The notes under the pieces are model-generated. The model saw nothing but the letters and a program-made list of their open reading frames with translations, searched no databases and was not told the DNA's origin. Made by a program: the position numbers and the translations under genes. A DNA stretch of 64,000 nt. It comes from Actinomyces sp. B33 (GTDB lineage: Bacteria > Actinomycetota > Actinomycetes > Actinomycetales > Actinomycetaceae). The stretch lies in NCBI RefSeq assembly GCF_028437565.1, contig NZ_JAMRYR010000001.1, positions 372,001 through 436,000 on the forward strand, written 5' to 3'. Of the stretch, positions 31,403-38,937 are shown in pieces; within the stretch, counting starts at the first letter, position 1; each line of letters opens with the position of its first letter.

Positions 31403-34019
31403 GATGCAAAAAAGCAGGTTCTTGAGTGATCGACACAAGAGGATTGGTTTCAAAATTCCATGAGATCTCATAGTCATCCCAGTCTCTCTTTGAAGTCTCA
31501 ACAAGCTCATCCAGGCATTCGACCGATAGTTTCCTGGCATCCTTAGAAACTGGCACCTGGCCGACATAGCCGATGTGAAAGTGCATAGTCGGCGCTAAGA
31601 CTTGTAGCATCCGGACTGCAAAGGCGGAATTCATCAGCATGGCGACTCTGTCAAGAGTGCTTGACTCACCAAAACCAGAATGTCCAGTACTGTCGTGAAT
31701 GAACCCAGCCGAATATCGTCGAAACGCAGCTTCTCCAGAGGAGATATCAGACCATGACACAGACGGTGAAAAGTAGGTATCTGTATTTTGGGGTCGAGAT
31801 CGGGGCCGACCCCCGTCTTCAGTTCCAAACACACGGATTTCGGCTCCGTCGTTCTCCCAGTTGACGACGAACTCCTGGTTCCCGTACCACTTCCGGAAGT
31901 CGCCACCCTTGTTGTAGGGGAACCATCGAGCTCCGCTTCGTGCGGCATCTTCACGAGAGGTGCAAGCGAAGGCGATACGACGGAACGACACCTCCCACCA
32001 CTCCCTTAAGAATCTATCGTTGTCACCAGTCTGAAGCCCGACTGCGAGTGTGGCATTCTCCCCGAGAGTCTGGTTGACAGAGAATGCCTCCCGCATCCTT
32101 TCACTGAGCCAGTAGACGATCGGACTGCCCGGGATCATTGTGAAATCTCGATGTGTTGTGCCGTGGAACCCTTCTTCGGCTGTCCTTGCGTTTTGCGCCC
32201 GCCTGAACATCGCGATCTTCTCGGCCTCGGACCTCCCATCGACAAGTCGGATGAAGACTCCGCGTCGGGATGAAACAGCAGGACGTCCCAAAGGCGAGAT
32301 GTTCTCAATCACGAAGGCCGTCGAGGAGACGACTTCTCCGCCGATCGAATCGAAAGCCCGAGTACCAAGATGAATCATCGAAGAAATCCACTGCTCGCGC
32401 AAGAGCGAGCGCCGGAGCTTCTCGGAAGAACTGAGGAACATCCACGACTGCATGGTGATCATCGCGCTCAGTCCGTGCGCCGCGGCTAGGTCGGCGCACC
32501 GCTGAATGAAGGCGGCGAAGAGATCCGACTTCCCGTCGGGATAGTTCTCTTTCATGAACCGTGAGAGCAGATCGTTCATCTGCTTGCTGCCCATGTACGG
32601 AGGGTTCGCGACGACCACCGAGTAGCCCGGCAGGAGGTACTGCGCCTGCTCGATGACACGATGAGCCTTCGGCAAAGCCTCGAAGGAGAAGAGGGAATCC
32701 TCGCCCTCCAACTCCCTCAGGTGCTCCGCCATCCGCTCAGTCATCACCGGATCGGGTTGAATGAGCGAACCGAAGGTATCGGCGTTCTCGAACTGGTTCC
32801 AGAACAGCTCTTCAGCAGCCCGATCGTCACCGCCTCGAGTCAAGACACCCAGCTCATCGGGCAGGAAGACGATGGGCTCAAGGACGCAGATCCTCGGAAT
32901 CGTCGGCTTCTTGAGGAAGAGCTTCCTCTTCGCAGCCGCCTTCATCGTCAGCGCGAAGGCCGCCAGAGAGCCCGCGCGTTGATCGATCTCCGTGCCGCAG
33001 AGATTCTTCTCGAGAATGAGGGAGGGGATCTGCGAGGGGGCATAGCCCTCCTCTTCGTAAATTGCATAGAGGAGATCGAAAGCGTAGGTCAGCATGTGCC
33101 CTGAGCCGCACGCCGGATCGATGACGGTGATCTCCTCCGGCGTCGCGATCCGCAGGAAATTGGTCTCCTCCTCCACCGGGGCGATGTAGTACTCCATCCG
33201 CTCAACGAGCCGCGAATCCGGATGATTGAGCATCCATAGTCGCCCGATCGAGTTCTCGACGAGGTACCGAACGATCCAATGCGGGGTGAAGAGCTGGGTC
33301 GCTGCGGGGATCTCGTTCGCCCCGGCCTTCTTATTCTTCTTGAATCCGGCGAAGACTTCGTCCTTTCGCTCCGAGATGTAGAACTGGTAAAGCCACCCGA
33401 TGACTTCCACGTCCTGGCAGGCCTCCACCGTGAGGACCTCGACAGCCCGATTGAGAACCGATCCTTCGGCGAGCAGATTCGACGGGATCAACAGTTCGGA
33501 CTCATCACCCTCCCGACCGAACATAAAGGGCATTGTCGAGTTCCAGAAGCGGCAGTACTCCGTGAGGAGCAGAGCGTACGCCTCTGCCTGGGCCTCACCC
33601 CCGGGCGCCGCCTGAATACTGCTATTGAGCAGACCGATGACTCGATCAGCAACAGCCGGACGCTTGACGACCTCGCGGTCGATCTGACCGCGCTTCGCCA
33701 AGGACAGGACCTCCGGCTGTCCCACGAGATCCGCCGCCGGCGACACGACTCCGACCCCGGTGTACCCGTTCGCATCCATGAACCGCAGGGCGATGATCCT
33801 GTTGAACCACATGTAGGCTGCACGATCAACAACCTTCGCCCGCCCCTCCTCGCCGCCCCCGGCGGCCTCGATCGCCTTCTCCAGGGAGGCGACGACCGCG
33901 AATCGCTCAACGCGTTCGGGAGATCCGGGCCGAAGCACCGCGGTGAGGCGCGCCTCGACCTCCTGGATCAGTTCGTTCCGCGCCGCGGCGGCGAAAGTCT
34001 TCAGAGCAGCAGTGTCCAT
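31398..34019 (-). CDS. pglX: BREX adenine-specific DNA methyltransferase PglX, N-terminal 873 residues (catalytic domain plus expressed specificity region)
   Basis: N-terminal ~74% of type 1 BREX PglX. SAM-binding motif I DPACGSGH is near 300 and catalytic NPPY (VVVANPPYMGSKQMN) near 471. From ~486 onward comes the target-recognition region, which has an inverted alternative copy at 30289-31429. Residues ~671-756 lie in the perfect 257-bp repeat and ~757-873 are a tail that also exists in two versions. It stops at LHR, where the C-terminal domain should follow; that domain is encoded 2.5 kb away. PglX methylates non-palindromic sites on host DNA and is the self-recognition component of BREX. 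The ATG overlaps the brxC stop (ATGA). Confidence 0.93.
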   Translation of the reverse strand: MDTAALKTFAAAARNELIQEVEARLTAVLRPGSPERVERFAVVASLEKAIEAAGGGEEGRAKVVDRAAYMWFNRIIALRFMDANGYTGVGVVSPAADLVGQPEVLSLAKRGQIDREVVKRPAVADRVIGLLNSSIQAAPGGEAQAEAYALLLTEYCRFWNSTMPFMFGREGDESELLIPSNLLAEGSVLNRAVEVLTVEACQDVEVIGWLYQFYISERKDEVFAGFKKNKKAGANEIPAATQLFTPHWIVRYLVENSIGRLWMLNHPDSRLVERMEYYIAPVEEETNFLRIATPEEITVIDPACGSGHMLTYAFDLLYAIYEEEGYAPSQIPSLILEKNLCGTEIDQRAGSLAAFALTMKAAAKRKLFLKKPTIPRICVLEPIVFLPDELGVLTRGGDDRAAEELFWNQFENADTFGSLIQPDPVMTERMAEHLRELEGEDSLFSFEALPKAHRVIEQAQYLLPGYSVVVANPPYMGSKQMNDLLSRFMKENYPDGKSDLFAAFIQRCADLAAAHGLSAMITMQSWMFLSSSEKLRRSLLREQWISSMIHLGTRAFDSIGGEVVSSTAFVIENISPLGRPAVSSRRGVFIRLVDGRSEAEKIAMFRRAQNARTAEEGFHGTTHRDFTMIPGSPIVYWLSERMREAFSVNQTLGENATLAVGLQTGDNDRFLREWWEVSFRRIAFACTSREDAARSGARWFPYNKGGDFRKWYGNQEFVVNWENDGAEIRVFGTEDGGRPRSRPQNTDTYFSPSVSWSDISSGEAAFRRYSAGFIHDSTGHSGFGESSTLDRVAMLMNSAFAVRMLQVLAPTMHFHIGYVGQVPVSKDARKLSVECLDELVETSKRDWDDYEISWNFETNPLVSITQEPAFLHR
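31750..32006. repeat. 257-bp perfect inverted repeat (expressed side)
   Basis: Reverse-complement partner of 30824-31080. Inversion between the two copies would exchange only the last ~117 residues of the specificity region (segment 31081-31749). Confidence 0.96.
32099..32132. repeat. 34-bp inverted repeat (expressed side)
   Basis: Partner of 30698-30731. Confidence 0.9.
32533..32565. repeat. 33-bp inverted repeat, outer boundary (expressed side)
   Basis: Partner of 30289-30321. Inversion between these two copies would flip 30322-32532 (2,211 bp) and replace the whole specificity region of PglX while keeping the reading frame. Confidence 0.93.
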
Positions 34020-37000
34020 CAGTAGGTGATTCGCTTTCCCTCGTCGAGGGTCCTGATCAGGGCCCTCCGCAGCTTCTCGAGATACTCCTCGACGTCCGAC
34101 GCGGATTCGATGATTCCCGACTCGTCGACTCGGACTTTCTTCACCGAGATCGGTGGAGCCTTCACCGGCGGTGTCGGCCCCTCGCCCGGAGCTACGGCGT
34201 CGAGCAACCCCACGATCTTGGGGTACTCCTCATCCTCGAAGTCCGAGCCGCGTTGGAGGATCGACGGAATCAAGCTGTCCGCCCGAACGGCGGCGATCAC
34301 TCTATCGATCCGCCGAATGGCCTCCTCTCGCGCAGCCGGTCTCGCCTCGAAGAACTTCGCGCTCTGCTCGATCTCCGACTTGCGATCTTCAATCGCGGCG
34401 CCAACCTCGGCCCTCTTCGCGGCCACGAGGTCCTCCATCTCTCCCTTCAACTGGTCGAGATCGACCTTCACGCGGTTCATCTTCCCGCGAAAGGCATTCG
34501 GATCCTCAAGAGCCATGACGATATCTTTGGCACGCCCGGTCGGCATGTAGGACAGGTTCCTCTCCTGCTCGCGCAAGAAGCGCGCCGCCTCGTTGAAGAT
34601 CTGCGCCTGAGGCCCGTTGGTGAAGGCCTTGATCGGATCGATCCAATCTTCCTTGTGTTCAAGCAGCTCATCCGCGGCATCGAATCCTTCGAGGAACCAG
34701 TCCGCTCCTTGAGTGGCCACCCTCTTAAGGTTCTCGATCACGGGAGCGAGACCGTCGAGGAAGGGGTAGCGCCGCCCGTCGCGCGCGACGATGCCTTCGA
34801 GTTCACCCGCCAAGCGGCCCAACTCGTCCTTCGCATAACGCGCCAGTTCCACAGGATCACTCGGAGTCTGCCCCTCGTCGAAGAAGTCCGAGCAGAATCC
34901 TCGAAGCGAGGAGACCTTCCGCGGATCGAAGGCCTTTTGAGGCACGACGACGACGTGTGCATGGCGAGACGTGTTCCTGATCGCACCAGGCGCGTCCTCT
35001 CGCCTGATCGGATTCGCGTCGATCGACAACACGACCTTGCTCTCCCTGACGAGCGAAGCGACAACGACCTCGATTGAGCCGAGATCCCATCCGTAGGGCT
35101 TGGAATCGAAATGATCGACGATCTTCTTGATCGTCACCTGCTCGCCCGTTCTCGACAGGCTGAGGACCCAGGCCTCGACCTCTGCGGCGGCGGATTTAAG
35201 GGCCGACACCGTCGACTCCTCGATCAGTCCTTCGTCGCCATGCGCCACATCGACGACCCGAGTCTCCGAATAGGTCCTCCCGCCGAGGAGGGCCAGCTGG
35301 GAGTAAGTCCTCCCGATGAGTTCCTGGAAGCCGTCGGTCACATGCGAAAGGGCATCTGTGGAAGTCGACGTCACTTCCGATCCGTTGATGATCATTCGAG
35401 ATGCCCCGACGGCGCGATTCATCCGCGCCATGAGTTCCTTCGCCCGCTCCGCATTGAGGAGCTGCTTCGACTGGAGAATCGCCTGAGTCGACGGCAGTGT
35501 TCCCGAGTTTGTCCGATGCTTGATGTACTTCTCCGTCTTCAGGAGTAAACGAAGATCCCTCAGAAGATCGCGGTCTGCGGAAAGAACGACGCGCAATTCG
35601 TCCACTCCGAAGCTTCTCGTCAGAACATCTTCGGCCGCGTAACCGGACTCCGGCGTGATGAAGTGGATCGTCAATTCCTGATGCGGGCCGTGAACGACAT
35701 CGTCGAGCTTGTAGGCGAAGGGGAAATCCTGGCCGTTCTTCGCGTACTTCAGCTTCGAGGCCTTGAGGACGTCTGAAGAAATCATGCGGAACAGCCGACT
35801 CGACACCTCGGAAGGGTCGATCTCCGTCGCCTTGATCTCCTTCTCGATCTCCTGCTCTTCATTGGTGAGGTACTCGTAAACGTTCCCGTTCCTTTGAACG
35901 TACGACTGACTCTCGAGCAGATCGAGGGCCGACTGTACCTGAGTCCGAAGAGTCTTCAGATCGAACCCGAAACGGTCGTAGACGAGGATCGTGAGATTAC
36001 GCGGCGTCGCCTTGAAGGTGTCGACGTACTTGACGAGGAACAGGGCCTTCAACAAGCGGTTCGCGAGGACAGTTACCTCGGAATTGGGATCCGGAAGGTG
36101 CCTTTCGGCTTGAAGGATCGCGCTCTGCGCCGCCGACTTCAAGGAGGCGCGGATACCCGCGAACATCTGATCGAAAGTCGCCAGGTACCCCACCTGTTCG
36201 GAGCCGATAGCCTTCGCGACCTCCTGGACGACTCCGAGCATCGACCTCTCTCCGACCGAGGAATTTCGACCCTCGAACATGTTGTGATCCGAAAGCCCCT
36301 CGATCGCCGACTGGAACATCGGGATCTGATAGGTGACGAAAGGATAAGCGCCGATGAAGTGCGCCTCGTCGACGTAGTTCCGGTAGGTCTTCGCCCCTTC
36401 GGCGAAACTGAAGAGAGTCGAGAAGTCCTCCGAGTACTCGCTGTAAACCCGCGAAAGAGCAGCCGTGCCCGCCTCGTTCTTCTCGAGGAGGCGCTTCGAG
36501 ATGACCTCCTCGACGTCCTGGCTCGTGAGCTTCACTTTCACTGCGAAACGCGCCTGGATCTTCGAGAAGTCATTGCCCTGCTGCTTCGTACGGTCGCCGA
36601 GGACTTTCTCCATGTCCTCCTGGGAGGTGACAAAGACCCACGCCCTCCCCCGGCATGCCGTGTTGAGAGACTCTGCGATCGTCTGAAGATTGAGCATCAG
36701 CTTCACGTCATCTGCGATGAACTGCCCGACCTCGTCGACGAAGAAGTTGAGGCGATACCCGGGTTCCTGAGCATCGAGCCATTCGGCGACCGAAACCGCG
36801 AAGTCCTCGATCGACACCCCGTAGGACTTCTGGTACTGGCCGATGATCCCGGGGTTCGCCCGTCCGTTCACCTCTTCGAATGCGGCATCGATATTGTGCC
36901 CCTCGAGCGCGGTCTGCTCGCGTCCTCGCGACCACGGGATTCCCGCGCGGCGCCCGAAGGCCTCCTTGAAGGCCTCGTACTGCCCACGACGATCGAGGTC

Positions 37001-37501
37001 GCTCTCGAACCTCGCGACGGCGCCATCGTTCCCAAAATAGCCTCGGCTCTCGTCGAACACCTTCACGAAGACTTTGAGCAGCGCATCCGTCTGATCCTTC
37101 GAGATCAGCGTCGCCTTCTGATCGATGTTGAACAGCAGCGATTTCGCCGGAATCGATGCGGCCTTCTGAAGAGAAGCCCGCAGCATCGCGTCCCCCGTCT
37201 TCTCGCTGAAGAGCTCGGACACTCGCTCCCGCGGGAACGCTTGACCCTCAACGTTGCCGAGGAGATGGGCGAGCATCTTCAAGAGGTGGGACTTACCGGA
37301 TCCGAAGAAGCCCGAGATCCACACGCCGTTCGCGTTCGTGTAGTTCGTGTACTCCTCGAGCAAAGGGGCGACGCCCTTCGCGGCGTCGTTCGTCAGGACG
37401 TACTCCTCGACCTCGACCGCCAGGTTCTCCGCGTCGTCGGCCTTGACGACGCCCTCGATCGAGCGGGCGACGTCCTTGAGGAAGATGTCATTGAGCTTCA
37501 T
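34019..37501 (-). CDS. brxC: BREX protein BrxC (large P-loop ATPase)
   Basis: A 1,160-residue BrxC. Walker A is in WISGFFGSGKSHLLKMLAHL near 62, and the segment YRLNFFVDEVGQFIADD contains the acidic Walker B. A long helical middle follows, with a C-terminal coiled-coil-rich region (about 960-1100) and a DESGIIESASDVEEYLEKLR end. BrxC is an ORC/CDC6-like ATPase needed for both exclusion and host methylation. The start follows brxB by 3 bases and the stop overlaps pglX, so brxB-brxC-pglX are tightly coupled. Confidence 0.95.
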   Translation of the reverse strand: MKLNDIFLKDVARSIEGVVKADDAENLAVEVEEYVLTNDAAKGVAPLLEEYTNYTNANGVWISGFFGSGKSHLLKMLAHLLGNVEGQAFPRERVSELFSEKTGDAMLRASLQKAASIPAKSLLFNIDQKATLISKDQTDALLKVFVKVFDESRGYFGNDGAVARFESDLDRRGQYEAFKEAFGRRAGIPWSRGREQTALEGHNIDAAFEEVNGRANPGIIGQYQKSYGVSIEDFAVSVAEWLDAQEPGYRLNFFVDEVGQFIADDVKLMLNLQTIAESLNTACRGRAWVFVTSQEDMEKVLGDRTKQQGNDFSKIQARFAVKVKLTSQDVEEVISKRLLEKNEAGTAALSRVYSEYSEDFSTLFSFAEGAKTYRNYVDEAHFIGAYPFVTYQIPMFQSAIEGLSDHNMFEGRNSSVGERSMLGVVQEVAKAIGSEQVGYLATFDQMFAGIRASLKSAAQSAILQAERHLPDPNSEVTVLANRLLKALFLVKYVDTFKATPRNLTILVYDRFGFDLKTLRTQVQSALDLLESQSYVQRNGNVYEYLTNEEQEIEKEIKATEIDPSEVSSRLFRMISSDVLKASKLKYAKNGQDFPFAYKLDDVVHGPHQELTIHFITPESGYAAEDVLTRSFGVDELRVVLSADRDLLRDLRLLLKTEKYIKHRTNSGTLPSTQAILQSKQLLNAERAKELMARMNRAVGASRMIINGSEVTSTSTDALSHVTDGFQELIGRTYSQLALLGGRTYSETRVVDVAHGDEGLIEESTVSALKSAAAEVEAWVLSLSRTGEQVTIKKIVDHFDSKPYGWDLGSIEVVVASLVRESKVVLSIDANPIRREDAPGAIRNTSRHAHVVVVPQKAFDPRKVSSLRGFCSDFFDEGQTPSDPVELARYAKDELGRLAGELEGIVARDGRRYPFLDGLAPVIENLKRVATQGADWFLEGFDAADELLEHKEDWIDPIKAFTNGPQAQIFNEAARFLREQERNLSYMPTGRAKDIVMALEDPNAFRGKMNRVKVDLDQLKGEMEDLVAAKRAEVGAAIEDRKSEIEQSAKFFEARPAAREEAIRRIDRVIAAVRADSLIPSILQRGSDFEDEEYPKIVGLLDAVAPGEGPTPPVKAPPISVKKVRVDESGIIESASDVEEYLEKLRRALIRTLDEGKRITY

Positions 37502-37504
37502 CGT

Positions 37505-38116
37505 TCATGCCTCCTGGTCGAGGATCCGCTTCGCGCGGTAGAAGGAATCGTCCTTGAGTCGGCCGAAGAGGACGAGCGCCGATCCCTGCGTTGCGGACAC
37601 GTCGTACCTCCCCGGGAAGAACATCAGCATCGGCTTGTCCGAAACGACCGTCTGCAGATTATTGAGGACCGTATGAGAACGGATGTAGGGAAAGACCCGC
37701 CCCACGCCGGTGAGGAACAAGATCTCGAACTCCTTCTCCGCGGTCCTCTCTTTGATAGCAGGAGCCAGATGCGTTTGCGGATCGAGCATGTTCTGAAGTA
37801 GCCGAAGGAACTCGTCCTTCTCCATGGACGGTTCTGCGGCGAGGACTCGGTCCCAAACATTGCGGTCCCGAAGCAAGGCGACGCAGAGCTCGTACAAGTC
37901 GATCTCGAGAACGCGAATGCCACGCTCACTCGCGAGCCTGTTCTTCAGGCGCTTCGTCGCCTTCCGAACGTCTACCTCCCACGAAGGGTCGTAGTCGTAG
38001 ACGAAGTGGGCGACCTCGTTTCCCAGCCCCTCCATCTTGAGGAATCTCTCACTCGAGAGCACCCGGTAGAGGTGCTCCTCCTGGAGCGGCAGAGTCGAGC
38101 GGGTCTCGTGGGGCAT
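37505..38116 (-). CDS. brxB: BREX protein BrxB (DUF1788)
   Basis: A 203-residue DUF1788 protein with the usual length and motifs: HFVYDYDPSWEVDVRKATKRL, EIDLYELCVALL, FLTGVGRVFPYIRSHTVLNNL and MLMFFPGRYD. BrxB is a small essential BREX component that binds PglZ. Its ATG overlaps the brxA stop by one base. Confidence 0.94.
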   Translation of the reverse strand: MPHETRSTLPLQEEHLYRVLSSERFLKMEGLGNEVAHFVYDYDPSWEVDVRKATKRLKNRLASERGIRVLEIDLYELCVALLRDRNVWDRVLAAEPSMEKDEFLRLLQNMLDPQTHLAPAIKERTAEKEFEILFLTGVGRVFPYIRSHTVLNNLQTVVSDKPMLMFFPGRYDVSATQGSALVLFGRLKDDSFYRAKRILDQEA

Positions 38117-38772
38117 CAGATCACTCTCATCGGGAAGAAGCGGAAATCATCAGGGGTGAGGAGTGTGGAAACGGTCGGCGAGAGGATCACCGGCTCAATG
38201 ACTCCCTCCGGGGAAAGCAGAGCGGCATCGGTCATCATCTTGAAGAGCTTCTGCCGGAGTTTCTCGGCCGTCGAAGGTGACAGCGCGTCGAGTTCTTCGT
38301 GCCAGATCGCCTTGTTGCGGATAAAGGTGTCATAGGCCTCGCGGTCGACGATCGGGGTCAAGGTAAGGAAGCGCTCGCGCAAGACTTCCTCGGCGAATTC
38401 CCCAATCAGGGCGTAGCGTCGGCAGGCGGCCGCCCACATGACATGAGCGCGTTCGGCCGCCGTGAGTTCCGGCAGTGCACGCAGCTGATCTCCCACCAGG
38501 ACGGACAGCCGCTTGATCGTCTCCCGAACCATTCGGACCGCCGACGACCGAGTCCTCGTTTGGAGAAGATTCTTATCGATTGCAATCCTCCGAACGACGG
38601 ACCAGTCGCCGTGCTCGAGGTACACGGCGACGATGATCGCGGCCTCACGTTCAAGAAGTCCGCCTACCGAAAACGACAGCTCGTATCTATCGGAAAACGG
38701 GGAAGTCGAATCTCGATCTCCACATGCGCGGCGCGAAGATCGGCTCTGAGACCGTGCCTTCGAGCCCCGCAT
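38116..38772 (-). CDS. brxA: BREX protein BrxA (DUF1819)
   Basis: A 218-residue DUF1819 protein. The conserved part begins YELSFSVGGLLEREAAIIVAVYLEHGDW and ends LLTPDDFRFFPM. BrxA resembles NusB-like RNA-binding folds and opens type 1 BREX operons. ATG 38772 was chosen because GGAGG lies 8 bases upstream; in-frame ATGs at 38796 and 38802 with a nearby AGGAG are alternatives that lengthen a basic, non-conserved N-terminus. It is the first gene of the defence operon and is divergent from hrpA. Confidence 0.9.
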   Translation of the reverse strand: MRGSKARSQSRSSRRACGDRDSTSPFSDRYELSFSVGGLLEREAAIIVAVYLEHGDWSVVRRIAIDKNLLQTRTRSSAVRMVRETIKRLSVLVGDQLRALPELTAAERAHVMWAAACRRYALIGEFAEEVLRERFLTLTPIVDREAYDTFIRNKAIWHEELDALSPSTAEKLRQKLFKMMTDAALLSPEGVIEPVILSPTVSTLLTPDDFRFFPMRVI

Positions 38773-38925
38773 TCTCAGTCCTCCGCTTCCTCGCATCTTC
38801 ATCGTCTCCTGAGGTCGGAGACGAAATCCGCACAGCACTTCACTCTATCGAGAGGAATGCGCAAGCCGGGCCCGAACCGCGAACGATAGTCGACATGGGG
38901 CGATCCCCTCGACCACCGTCCTCGG

Positions 38926-38931
38926 TAGACT
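38926..38931 (+). promoter_or_regulatory. Candidate -10 hexamer of a leaderless hrpA mRNA
   Basis: TAGACT ends 6 bases before GTG 38938. No Shine-Dalgarno is present and an in-frame ATG is not available nearby, so a leaderless transcript is likely. Confidence 0.5.
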
Positions 38932-38937
38932 GACCGA

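Larger units (their letters stand above)
30289..31429 (+). pseudogene. Silent, inverted PglX specificity (TRD) cassette
   Basis: Plus-strand open frame homologous to residues ~486-873 of the minus-strand PglX. It begins SRFMKENYPDGKADLFAAF, continues through MTMQSW-like and PGSPIVYWLSE blocks and the shared FLREWWEVSF region, and ends NPLVTDAKKQVLE. It lacks the methyltransferase motifs (DPACGSG, NPPY). Its frame extends upstream to ATG 30158 only through unrelated sequence overlapping the recombinase start, so I do not think it is translated as a gene. The 3' end overlaps the end of the minus-strand pglX ORF by 32 bp (tail to tail). It is a reservoir of alternative target recognition. Confidence 0.88.

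Noticed and set aside
35894-37801. 635-codon plus-strand open frame opposite brxC
   Set aside because: Antisense shadow; brxC has Walker motifs and operon overlaps.
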